Source: Clostridiales bacterium DTU092
GTDB taxonomy: Bacteria; Bacillota; Clostridia; Caldicoprobacterales; Caldicoprobacteraceae
Assembly: GCA_001513505.1 (NCBI GenBank)
Contig: LFTM01000268.1
Location: 1-6,496 of the forward strand
Length of the DNA stretch: 6,496 nucleotides
Direction: 5' to 3'
Positions 1-5,907 of the stretch are shown one piece after another (the stretch's first letter is position 1; every line of letters begins with the position of its first letter). A model generated the notes under the pieces. The model had not been told where the DNA came from. It saw nothing but the letters and a program-made list of their open reading frames with translations, and did not search any database. Made by a program: the position numbers and the translations under genes.

Positions 1-355
1 GCTTTAATGCCTCATCATAGGTAATTTCGCCTTTGTTTAACATTTCCAAAATTTCTTTCTTATTTATTTCACTCTTTTCATTTGCCGTTACCTTATAACC
101 CAAACTGCTTATAACATCATCGAGTTTGCTTCGGACTGTAGGATATGAAATATCAAGCTCCTTTTCTACCTCTTTTATATTTCCCCTGCATTTTAAGAAT
201 ACCTCTATAAAAAACTTCTGTTCAGGTGATAAATAGCTGAACTTATCCATATGAAAATGGCCTTGATACCTTGTATCACATTTATGACAGTGTAATTCTG
301 TCACTTCTAATTTATTTCCACACACAGCACATATTGATATTATGTTATTTATCAA
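1..355 (-). CDS. DUF2089 family zinc-ribbon/HTH protein (partial, runs off the window)
   Basis: Seen: translating the minus strand from TTG at 355 gives about 118 residues with no stop before the edge. Numbered from the TTG, residues 9-26 form a zinc ribbon with Cys9, Cys12, Cys23 and Cys26 (ICAVC, LHCHKC). Residues 42-87 carry LSPEQ, CRGNIKEVEKELDIS and YPTVRSKLDDV, a helix-turn-helix-like block in which 'GNIKEVE' and 'SYPTVR' are the DUF2089 hallmarks. The end visible here (KKEILEMLNKGEITYDEAL) resembles the short oligomerisation-like segment often found after this domain. Known of the family: small cytoplasmic putative transcription regulators, often beside genes for DUF4097-type or membrane proteins; function poorly defined. 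An in-frame ATG at 361 lies only 1 nt from the AGGAGG at 368-363, whereas the TTG at 355 has 7-nt spacing, so I prefer TTG. It has its own near-consensus promoter. The C-terminus and downstream partner lie outside the window. Family call strong, function unknown. Confidence 0.85.
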   Translation of the reverse strand, partial: MINNIISICAVCGNKLEVTELHCHKCDTRYQGHFHMDKFSYLSPEQKFFIEVFLKCRGNIKEVEKELDISYPTVRSKLDDVISSLGYKVTANEKSEINKKEILEMLNKGEITYDEALK

Positions 356-362
356 TTGCATT

Positions 363-368
363 CCTCCT
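363..368 (-). promoter_or_regulatory. Ribosome binding site that points to a TTG start
   Basis: The minus strand reads AGGAGG at 368-363. It is followed after 1 nt by an ATG (361-359) and after 7 nt by an in-frame TTG (355-353). Normal Shine-Dalgarno spacing is about 5-9 nt, so TTG is the better initiation codon; the ATG start would add only two residues. Confidence 0.65.
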
Positions 369-393
369 GTAAAAATATATTTCGCTTATCATC

Positions 394-421
394 ATTATAT
401 CAATTAAATTAATTATGTCAA
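394..421 (-). promoter_or_regulatory. Near-consensus sigma-A promoter of the DUF2089 gene
   Basis: On the minus strand TTGACA (421-416) and TATAAT (399-394) are both perfect consensus hexamers, 16 nt apart. Predicted transcription start is near 387, giving a leader of about 32 nt. The DNA just upstream (422-450) is almost pure A/T and could act as an UP element. This looks like a strong promoter unless it is repressed, for example by the gene's own product (inference). Confidence 0.8.
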
Positions 422-529
422 TATTTAAATTAATAATTTTAATAATTATTGTTATTATATTTAAATATTATTATTTATTTATTAACTTTAATAATATTGT
501 TAAATATTCTCTATTAGCTGATATATCAA
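422..529. other. Extremely AT-rich intergenic spacer with palindromes
   Basis: Between the acyltransferase-like gene and the DUF2089 promoter, positions 421-480 contain a single G and no C. A perfect 12-bp palindrome, ATATTTAAATAT, lies at 457-468, and part of it (ATATTTAAAT) recurs at 421-430. A second perfect palindrome, TGATATATCA, lies at 519-528 just after the acyltransferase-like stop codon. I see no GC-rich hairpin with a U-tract, so no intrinsic terminator for the upstream gene can be pointed to. Possible UP element or operator DNA; such composition also yields palindromes by chance. Confidence 0.5.
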
Positions 530-1192
530 TCAATAATGTTCCCGGCACCTTAAACAATTATTTAAGTAATCTTTAATCCGCAACCTTTCTTGTCTGTATT
601 GTCTGTCTGGGTCATACTGTATGCCTGGATGTATGATTATTTCTTTCCTGTCGGAGTATATGCGGACAGGATAAAAAATTATAGCTACCCTATACCTATT
701 GTAAAATGCCTTTGCTACATTTATAAAACCTCTTTTTAGAGCATCGGCTTCGATCAAATCATCATCTATATAAATCACTAAATTATTGTTATTCTTAAGA
801 GCATCAACACTTAGCTCAATGGTACGAAAGATCCTTCTGTCCATCCTGTATACCGGTATGCTCCCAATATGCCTGTTAATGGCAACACATATTTTGCCAA
901 CAATATATGAAGCTGGCTTGCTTATAAAGCGATGCCAGCCAAGTTTATTTTCAAAAAAGTTAATTTTCAAATAGTCGGCACATAATTGTCTGTCAGTTAT
1001 ATTATGAATAACCCAGGGTAAAACATTGAAAGGAAAAAACAGTTTTATGATAACGGGTCCGTAAACTCCGGCGTGATTGGCAACAAAAACAGCCGGAATA
1101 TCATTTTTGACATTTTGTATACCCTTTATTTCAGGAGTTTTTATTAATAACCTTCCAATATTTTCTATAGTATTATAAACTATATTATTCAT
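530..1192 (-). CDS. PlsC-like lysophospholipid acyltransferase family protein with degenerate motifs
   Basis: 220 residues. The sequence fits the LPLAT/PlsC fold in block order. Block I is FVANHAGVYGP (residues 36-46), with the catalytic-type Asn39-His40 but Gly45 where the canonical HX4D motif has Asp. Block II is GSIPVYR (110-116), matching the substrate-binding GxIPVxR. Block III lies around LVIYIDDDLIEA (138-149), where the usual FPEGTR is not recognisable. Block IV is FYPVRIY (173-179). Family knowledge: these enzymes transfer acyl chains from acyl-ACP, acyl-CoA or acyl-phosphate to lysophospholipids at the membrane. I recall a clostridial subgroup with a similar NHxGxYGP block, so this may be a divergent branch rather than a decayed gene; the frame is intact. 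The ATG at 1192 has a weak G-rich ribosome site (GGGGG, 1200-1196) only 3 nt away. It has its own promoter and is separated from the hydrogenase operon by a terminator. Substrate unknown; catalytic activity doubtful. Confidence 0.7.
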   Translation of the reverse strand: MNNIVYNTIENIGRLLIKTPEIKGIQNVKNDIPAVFVANHAGVYGPVIIKLFFPFNVLPWVIHNITDRQLCADYLKINFFENKLGWHRFISKPASYIVGKICVAINRHIGSIPVYRMDRRIFRTIELSVDALKNNNNLVIYIDDDLIEADALKRGFINVAKAFYNRYRVAIIFYPVRIYSDRKEIIIHPGIQYDPDRQYRQERLRIKDYLNNCLRCREHY

Positions 1193-1234
1193 TTACCCCC
1201 ACACGCCCTATATTTTTATACATTTTTTAATTAT

Positions 1235-1243
1235 ATTATATCA
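1235..1243 (-). promoter_or_regulatory. Extended -10 promoter of the acyltransferase-like gene
   Basis: The minus strand reads TGA-TATAAT at 1243-1235, a perfect -10 hexamer with the TGn extension that reduces the need for a -35 box. A second TATAAT overlaps it by one base. The best -35-like hexamer, TTTAAC (1260-1255), is poorly spaced (14 nt). Predicted start is near 1228, giving a leader of about 35 nt to the ATG at 1192. Confidence 0.55.
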
Positions 1244-1278
1244 GATATCATTGAGTTAAAAAAATACCACGATATCTG
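1242..1278. repeat. 8-bp inverted repeat over the acyltransferase-like promoter
   Basis: CAGATATC (1242-1249) and GATATCTG (1271-1278) are exact reverse complements separated by 21 nt; each arm contains the palindrome GATATC. Arm centres are 29 bp apart, close to three helical turns, and one arm touches the TG of the extended -10. It could be a paired operator. No regulator is identifiable. Confidence 0.35.
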
Positions 1279-1347
1279 TCGTTTTTCATGGCCTGGTCAT
1301 ATGCCTTCATTTATCTATATATATTACGAATAGGACATTGGTATACG

Positions 1348-1374
1348 AAAAAAGGGAGCCTTTAAAAGGCTCCC
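1348..1374 (-). terminator. Intrinsic terminator of the hydrogenase operon
   Basis: On the minus strand, about 15 nt after the hndD stop codon, GGGAGCC and GGCTCCC (1374-1368 and 1360-1354) form a GC-rich stem that can extend through AAAGG/CCTTT to 10 bp. It is followed by six U residues (1353-1348). This is a textbook rho-independent terminator and makes the acyltransferase-like gene a separate transcription unit. There is no matching U-tract on the plus strand. Confidence 0.93.
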
Positions 1375-1389
1375 CTGGATTTGTTAAAC

Positions 1390-3129
1390 TCAGTATTTCT
1401 TTCTTGCTACATAATGGGTGTGTAAAAGCTCATGAGCTTTATGGCTGTTAGGTTCTCCAAGATATTCTTCATATATTCTCTTGACCGATGGGTTTTCATG
1501 AGACTTTCTGATGGGAAGGTTTCTATCTTCCTGATAGATTGCCGCAGCCCTAACCATTTTAGGATCTTTATCCATTCGATCCTTTGCTGTAACTATGGGC
1601 TGGCCGCCTCCGGTGACACAACCTCCCGGACATCCCATAACCTCTATAAAGTGATATTCTTTTTCACCGGATTTTACCTTCTCAAGCAGAGCTTTGGCAT
1701 TGGCGGTACCATGAGCTACAGCTGCCCGTATGGTAATATCGCCAAGGTCAATCTCTGCCTCTTTAACACCGTCAATACCTCTTACATCCGCTATTTCAAC
1801 ATTTTCCAGCGGTTTGCCCGTTACAATCTCAGCCACTGTTCTAAGAGCAGCTTCCATAACACCGCCGGTAGCTCCAAAGATAACACCTGCTCCGGTTGAG
1901 TCACCAAACAGAGGATCAAACTCTTCATCGGGAAGTCGTACGAAATCTATTCCAGCTTCCTTTATCATCCTTGCCAATTCTCTTGTAGTCAATACAACAT
2001 CCACATCAGGATAACCTGTTGCACTTAGCTCAGGACGTTGTGCCTCGAATTTCTTCGCAGTACATGGCATTATTGATACTACGAACACCTTCGATGGATC
2101 AAGGCCGTTCTTTTCAGCAAAATAAGATTTTAGCAATGCACCCATCATTTGATGTGGCGATTTGCAAGTAGACAGATTATCCAGAAATTCAGGATAATTG
2201 TGCTCACAATACTTAATCCAGCCCGGACTGCATGAGGTAATTAGAGGCAGCTTCCCATTATTTTTAAGTCTGCTGAGAAGCTCTGTCCCTTCCTCCATTA
2301 TAGTCAGATCGGCAGCAAAGTCGGTATCATACACCTTATCAAAGCCAAGCCTCCTAAGTGCAGCCACCATCTTACCCTTTACTATTGTACCCATCTCCAT
2401 GCCAAACTCTTCACCCAGCGCCACACGTACAGCCGGTGCGGTCTGGACGATCACACTCAGATCCGGGTTATTAAGGGCATCCCATACCTTCTGTGTATCG
2501 TCTTTTTCCTTAAGAGCGCCAACCGGACATGCAGTTATACACTGCCCGCAGTTTATGCAGGGGACTTCATTTAAGCTCATGTCAAACACAGGTGATATAA
2601 CGGTATTAAATCCCCTCTCATTTGCACCAATTACACCTATCCCCTGCACGTTTCTGCATACCGATACACAGCGACGGCACAATATGCATTTGTTGGGATC
2701 ACGTACTATAGAAGGAGAAAAGTCATCAACCGAATAATCTATACTTTCTCCTTCAAACCTGATGTCATCTACACCAAGCTTCTGAGCTAATTCCTGAAGT
2801 TCACAGTTCTGATTACGCACACATGTCAGGCAGCTTCTGTCATGATTTGAGAGAATAAGCTCCAGATTAACTCTCCTGGCCTCGCGAACAGCAGGCGTAT
2901 TGGTCCTAATCTCCATTCCATCTGAAACCGGATAAACACATGAAGCCTGCAGAGTTCTTGCACCTTTCACTTCTACGAGACACATTCTGCATGCTCCGAT
3001 TTCATTTATCCCCTTTAAATAACACAATGTCGGTATATCTATATTAGCAGCCCTGGCAGCTTCCAAAGCCGTACTACCCTTTGGAACTTCAACCTGGACA
3101 CCGTCAACTGTGACTTTGACCATTTCCAT
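1390..3129 (-). CDS. hndD: [FeFe] hydrogenase catalytic subunit HndD/HydA, NAD-linked type
   Basis: About 579 residues from the ATG at 3129. It catalyses reversible 2H+ + 2e- to H2 in the cytoplasm as part of a HydABC/HndABCD complex. Domains in order: N-terminal [2Fe-2S] domain (Cys36, 47, 50, 64); His-ligated [4Fe-4S] motif (His96, Cys100, 103, 109); two [4Fe-4S] motifs (Cys148/151/154/158 and Cys191/194/197/201); then the H-cluster domain with L1 TSCSPGW (Cys300-Ser301), L2 MPCTAKKFE (Cys356) and L3 EVMGCPGGC...GGGQP (Cys500, Cys504). Aligned without gaps to C. pasteurianum CpI, the proton path residues are kept (Cys300, Glu280, Glu283, Ser320, Arg287). CpI cluster ligand Cys300 corresponds to Ser301 here. 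A GTG at 3138 could add three residues, but GGGAG at 3142-3138 lies 8 nt before the ATG at 3129 and overlaps the GTG, so ATG is preferred; the ATG at 3123 is also possible. Last gene of the operon, 31 nt after hndC. Also called hydA. Confidence 0.96.
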   Translation of the reverse strand: MEMVKVTVDGVQVEVPKGSTALEAARAANIDIPTLCYLKGINEIGACRMCLVEVKGARTLQASCVYPVSDGMEIRTNTPAVREARRVNLELILSNHDRSCLTCVRNQNCELQELAQKLGVDDIRFEGESIDYSVDDFSPSIVRDPNKCILCRRCVSVCRNVQGIGVIGANERGFNTVISPVFDMSLNEVPCINCGQCITACPVGALKEKDDTQKVWDALNNPDLSVIVQTAPAVRVALGEEFGMEMGTIVKGKMVAALRRLGFDKVYDTDFAADLTIMEEGTELLSRLKNNGKLPLITSCSPGWIKYCEHNYPEFLDNLSTCKSPHQMMGALLKSYFAEKNGLDPSKVFVVSIMPCTAKKFEAQRPELSATGYPDVDVVLTTRELARMIKEAGIDFVRLPDEEFDPLFGDSTGAGVIFGATGGVMEAALRTVAEIVTGKPLENVEIADVRGIDGVKEAEIDLGDITIRAAVAHGTANAKALLEKVKSGEKEYHFIEVMGCPGGCVTGGGQPIVTAKDRMDKDPKMVRAAAIYQEDRNLPIRKSHENPSVKRIYEEYLGEPNSHKAHELLHTHYVARKKY

Positions 3130-3137
3130 ATATCTCA

Positions 3138-3142
3138 CTCCC
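3138..3142 (-). promoter_or_regulatory. Ribosome binding site deciding the hndD start
   Basis: The minus strand reads GGGAG at 3142-3138 within AAAGGGAG, 8 nt before the ATG at 3129. It overlaps the possible GTG start at 3138, which therefore has no usable site, and is 14 nt from the ATG at 3123. Confidence 0.65.
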
Positions 3143-3160
3143 TTTCACTCAATAATGTGT

Positions 3161-4957
3161 TTACTGCTTTATAATGGCAGCAAACGGACATTTCTCCATG
3201 CATACACCGCATTTTATACATTTATCCGTATCAATGGTGTACGGCTTTCTACGCTCACCTGATATAGCGTTTACCGGACAATTCTTAGCACATAATCCGC
3301 AGCCCTTGCATAGTTCTGCTACAATAAAGTAGCTAAGCAAAGCCTGACAAACACCGGCTGGACAGCGTTTTTCTTTTATATGTGCTTCATATTCATCTCT
3401 AAAATACCGCAGAGTACTCAACACCGGATTGGGGGCCGTTTGTCCCAGTCCGCACAAAGCCGATGCCTTAATATTCTTCGCTAAGACTTCCAGTTTTTCG
3501 ATATCTCCGTCTTCACCCTTGCCTTCGACTATCTTATCCAACAGCTCTAACATCCTTCTGGTACCGATTCGGCAAGGAGGACATTTACCACAGGATTCGT
3601 CTACCGTAAAGTCCAGGAAGAATCTTGCAATATCCACCATACAGTTGTTCTCATCCATAACGATGAGTCCGCCTGAACCCATCATGGAACCAATCTGTGT
3701 TAGCGAATCGTAGTCAATGGGAGTATCCAGATGTTCTGCCGGGATACAACCGCCAGAGGGGCCACCGGTCTGAGCAGCCTTAAACTTTTTGCCTCCCGGG
3801 ATACCTCCGCCGATTTCATAGATGATTTCCCGTAAAGTTGTTCCCATTGGTACTTCCACAAGTCCGGTATTGTTTATATTTCCACCAAGCGCAAATACTT
3901 TGGTACCCTTGCTCTTCTCGGTACCTATGGTTCTGAACCATTCCGGCCCGTTTAAAATAATCTGAGGTATATTGGCATAGGTTTCTACATTGTTAAGAAG
4001 GGTGGGTTTCGAAAAAACACCTTTTACAGCCGGGAACGGCGGTCTCGGACGTGGTTCTCCCCTACGCCCTTCAATTGAAGCCATAAGAGCGGTCTCTTCC
4101 CCGCAAACAAAAGCACCGGCTCCCAAACGCAGCTCTATATCAAAACTAAAATCCGTACCAAAAATATTTTTCCCAAGCAAACCGTATTGTCTTGCCTGAG
4201 CTATAGCTATGGTAAGGCGTTTAACAGCTATAGGATATTCAGCACGGACATAGATATATCCTTGGTCAGCACCTACAGCATAACCGGCAATGGTCATAGC
4301 TTCTACAACACTGTGGGGATCACCTTCCAGTATACTTCTGTCCATAAAAGCACCGGGGTCTCCCTCGTCAGCATTGCAGCATACATACTTTTTATCGCCA
4401 ACCGCATTGCGGGTAAACTCCCACTTTAATCCGGTCGGGAAACCAGCTCCGCCTCTTCCTCTGAGACCAGATGCTTTGATTGTGTCAATAACCTGCTCAG
4501 GTGTCATCTCTGTGAGTACTTTGCCCAGAGCCTTGTATCCGTCAAAAGCAATATATTCATCTATATTCTCAGGATCAATTACACCGCAATTCCTAAGAGC
4601 AAGCCGCATCTGCTTTTTATAGAATCCTACTTCGTCCAGTGATTTTATTTCCTGATCCTCAGCAATACTGTCGTGATATAACAACCGGGTTACGATTCTT
4701 CCCTTTAACAGGTGCTCCTCAACAATTTCCGGCACATCTTCAACCTTTACATGGCTGTAGAATGCACCCTCGGGATATACAATAACAATGGGACCTACTT
4801 CACACAAACCAAAACAACCGGTCCCGACTACCTTTACTTCGTTTTGCATATTATGTTTCTCCAGCTCAGAATTAAATTCGTCCATTATATTTCTAGACCC
4901 AGATGAAGTACATCCGGTTCCCCCGCATACCAAAACATGAGAACGATACAATTCCAT
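3161..4957 (-). CDS. hndC: NuoF-like NADH/flavin subunit HndC/HydB of the NAD-linked [FeFe] hydrogenase
   Basis: 598 residues. Role: binds FMN and NAD(H) and passes electrons between NADH, ferredoxin and the catalytic subunit; in characterised HydABC enzymes this is where bifurcation is thought to occur. Domains: N-terminal thioredoxin-like [2Fe-2S] domain (Cys11, 16, 48, 52); NuoF core with the glycine-rich GLRGRGGAGFPTG (164-176), NADEGDPGAFMDR (195-207) and GAGAFVCGEETALMASIEG (279-297) for FMN/NADH; an N3-type [4Fe-4S] site (Cys456, 459, 462 and Cys502); and a C-terminal 2x[4Fe-4S] ferredoxin domain (Cys550/553/556/560 and Cys580/583/586/590). All cluster cysteines are present. A CPAGVC motif (Cys532, Cys537) with nearby His526 belongs to none of these clusters and may bind zinc. 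This architecture separates it from complex I NuoF, which lacks both terminal extensions. AGGAGG (4971-4966) lies 8 nt before the ATG, the best ribosome site in the operon. Annotators may call it nuoF or hydB. Confidence 0.96.
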   Translation of the reverse strand: MELYRSHVLVCGGTGCTSSGSRNIMDEFNSELEKHNMQNEVKVVGTGCFGLCEVGPIVIVYPEGAFYSHVKVEDVPEIVEEHLLKGRIVTRLLYHDSIAEDQEIKSLDEVGFYKKQMRLALRNCGVIDPENIDEYIAFDGYKALGKVLTEMTPEQVIDTIKASGLRGRGGAGFPTGLKWEFTRNAVGDKKYVCCNADEGDPGAFMDRSILEGDPHSVVEAMTIAGYAVGADQGYIYVRAEYPIAVKRLTIAIAQARQYGLLGKNIFGTDFSFDIELRLGAGAFVCGEETALMASIEGRRGEPRPRPPFPAVKGVFSKPTLLNNVETYANIPQIILNGPEWFRTIGTEKSKGTKVFALGGNINNTGLVEVPMGTTLREIIYEIGGGIPGGKKFKAAQTGGPSGGCIPAEHLDTPIDYDSLTQIGSMMGSGGLIVMDENNCMVDIARFFLDFTVDESCGKCPPCRIGTRRMLELLDKIVEGKGEDGDIEKLEVLAKNIKASALCGLGQTAPNPVLSTLRYFRDEYEAHIKEKRCPAGVCQALLSYFIVAELCKGCGLCAKNCPVNAISGERRKPYTIDTDKCIKCGVCMEKCPFAAIIKQ

Positions 4958-4984
4958 GTGATCTACCTCCTCACAAACACATTA

Positions 4985-5353
4985 TTACTTTTCTACAGCA
5001 CCTATGGTAAACTCTGTGACGGACCTGCCATTTACAATGTGTTCAGCTACAACTCGCTTTACCTTTTCGGGGGTCATCTTAACATAGGTTACCTTTTCCT
5101 CACCCGGTCTGTAGATTTCCACCATTGGCTCATAACGGCATACACCTATACATCCGGTTTGCGTTACGGTCACATCCTGTAAATTTCTCTTTTTAATTTC
5201 TTCTATAAAGGATAAAAGTACCGGTCTTGCCCCTGCAGCAATACCGCAGGTACCCATTCCCACAACAACTCTGGTGCCACTTCTGTCTTTTCTAAGATTA
5301 ACAGATTCCAATGTACGTTTTCTGATTTCTTCTAATTCACTTAATGATTTCAT
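4985..5353 (-). CDS. hndB: Thioredoxin-like (2Fe-2S) ferredoxin-domain subunit, HndB-like
   Basis: 122 residues from the ATG at 5353. Residues 28-115 match the small thioredoxin-fold ferredoxin domain of NADP-reducing hydrogenase subunit HndB, with VGMGTCGIAAGARPV (31-45) and TQTGCIGVCRYEPMVEIY (65-81). Only three cysteines are present (Cys36, 68, 72); the first position of the usual CX4C pair is Val31. From memory the 'GTCGIAAGA' pattern is typical of this subfamily, so the loss is probably ancestral. Whether a [2Fe-2S] cluster is held by three Cys plus another ligand is unknown. Residues 1-25 form a charged, probably helical N-terminus (SELEEIRKRTLESV). The start is set by GGAGG (5367-5363), 9 nt upstream; a TTG at 5371 would add six residues but leave this ribosome site inside the gene. 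The ATG overlaps the ATPase stop codon by 4 nt (ATGA), implying translational coupling. Probably an accessory electron-transfer or structural subunit of the hydrogenase. Confidence 0.88.
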   Translation of the reverse strand: MKSLSELEEIRKRTLESVNLRKDRSGTRVVVGMGTCGIAAGARPVLLSFIEEIKKRNLQDVTVTQTGCIGVCRYEPMVEIYRPGEEKVTYVKMTPEKVKRVVAEHIVNGRSVTEFTIGAVEK

Positions 5354-5904
5354 ACACTGCCACCTCCACAAATTACATTTAGACCTTCCCTGATATAGCC
5401 GCCAATCCAGTTTATAACATCAGGATAATCGATGGGCAAATCCCCAATTTTCTGTCGAACTTCCCTTGTATCAAAAGTAAAGCTCCCCTTGGGAGTGGTA
5501 TGAGTGTAGATAAAATCAATTGACGGATTACATGCTACTAAAACTGTTATTGTGTCATCTATTTTCCCTAACGGCGGACGGTCTATATTATTGTATTCAA
5601 ATTCTGCCCTAACCCCGGTTCCCGCTCCAAGTTCAGAGGAAACAGTAACTCCACCACCACTGGCTTTTGCAGCTGCATCAAGAAGCGATAAGCCCAAACC
5701 TACCTTCCGGGTCGTTCTTGTGGTGTAAAACGGGTCCGTAGCCTTTCCAACCGTTTGGGGTGCCATACCTTTTCCATTATCTATAATGCTTAGAATCAAT
5801 TTATTGTTTTCTATATCTTCTTGTACATGTATTTCAATTAAACTGGCTGATGCGTTTATTGAATTCTGAACTATATCCAATATATAAAGGGATAAGTCCT
5901 CCAT
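5350..5904 (-). CDS. Orphan GHKL (HATPase_c) ATP-binding protein in the hydrogenase operon
   Basis: 184 residues. The ATP-binding fold of the GHKL/histidine kinase family is visible: N-box DIVQNSINASA (10-20, with Asn14 and Asn17), G1 box DNGKGM (42-47), F-box TDPFYTTR (56-63) and G2 box GLGLS (69-73). There is no dimerisation/phosphoacceptor domain, sensor or membrane segment, so it is not a complete histidine kinase. About 70 residues (115-184) follow the ATPase domain, including IDFIYTHTTPKGSF and an IREGLNVICGGG tail; I cannot assign them a function. It is a cytoplasmic protein. Homologues annotated 'ATP-binding protein' or 'histidine kinase' recur at this position in clostridial and Thermotoga-type hydrogenase operons, suggesting a role in regulating or maturing the complex (inference). 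The ATG lies 3 nt after the hndA stop, with TAAGGA (5920-5915) inside hndA as ribosome site, and the stop overlaps the hndB start, so translation is coupled on both sides. Confidence 0.88.
   Translation of the reverse strand: MEDLSLYILDIVQNSINASASLIEIHVQEDIENNKLILSIIDNGKGMAPQTVGKATDPFYTTRTTRKVGLGLSLLDAAAKASGGGVTVSSELGAGTGVRAEFEYNNIDRPPLGKIDDTITVLVACNPSIDFIYTHTTPKGSFTFDTREVRQKIGDLPIDYPDVINWIGGYIREGLNVICGGGSV
5363..5367 (-). promoter_or_regulatory. Ribosome binding site of hndB inside the ATPase gene
   Basis: GGAGG at 5367-5363 lies in the last codons of the ATPase gene, where it encodes part of the Gly-Gly-Gly tail. It is 9 nt before the hndB ATG at 5353. It supports that start over the TTG at 5371. 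Confidence 0.7.
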
Positions 5905-5907
5905 CCT

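Noticed and set aside
480..530. Intrinsic terminator after the acyltransferase-like gene
   Set aside because: Only A/T hairpins (such as AATATT/AATATT) are possible; there is no GC stem with a U-tract, so read-through into the DUF2089 region cannot be excluded.
786..974. Plus-strand 62-codon frame inside the acyltransferase-like gene
   Set aside because: Low complexity, no domain, no convincing ribosome site; the minus-strand gene explains the sequence.
1193..1389. Riboswitch or small RNA between hndD and the acyltransferase-like gene
   Set aside because: The only strong hairpin is the terminator; the remainder is AT-rich promoter DNA with no conserved RNA fold I can recognise.
1432..2737. 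Several plus-strand open frames (up to about 180 codons) opposite hndD
   Set aside because: They lie antisense to a gene with complete cluster motifs, show no recognisable domain, and are rich in Ser/Pro/Thr as expected from reading a real gene on the wrong strand.
3429..5182. Plus-strand open frames opposite hndC and hndB
   Set aside because: Same reasoning: no family resemblance, and the minus strand there is firmly coding.
5350..5904. Complete two-component histidine kinase
   Set aside because: Only the ATP-binding domain is present; no H-box, sensor or membrane segment, and no response regulator gene in the window.
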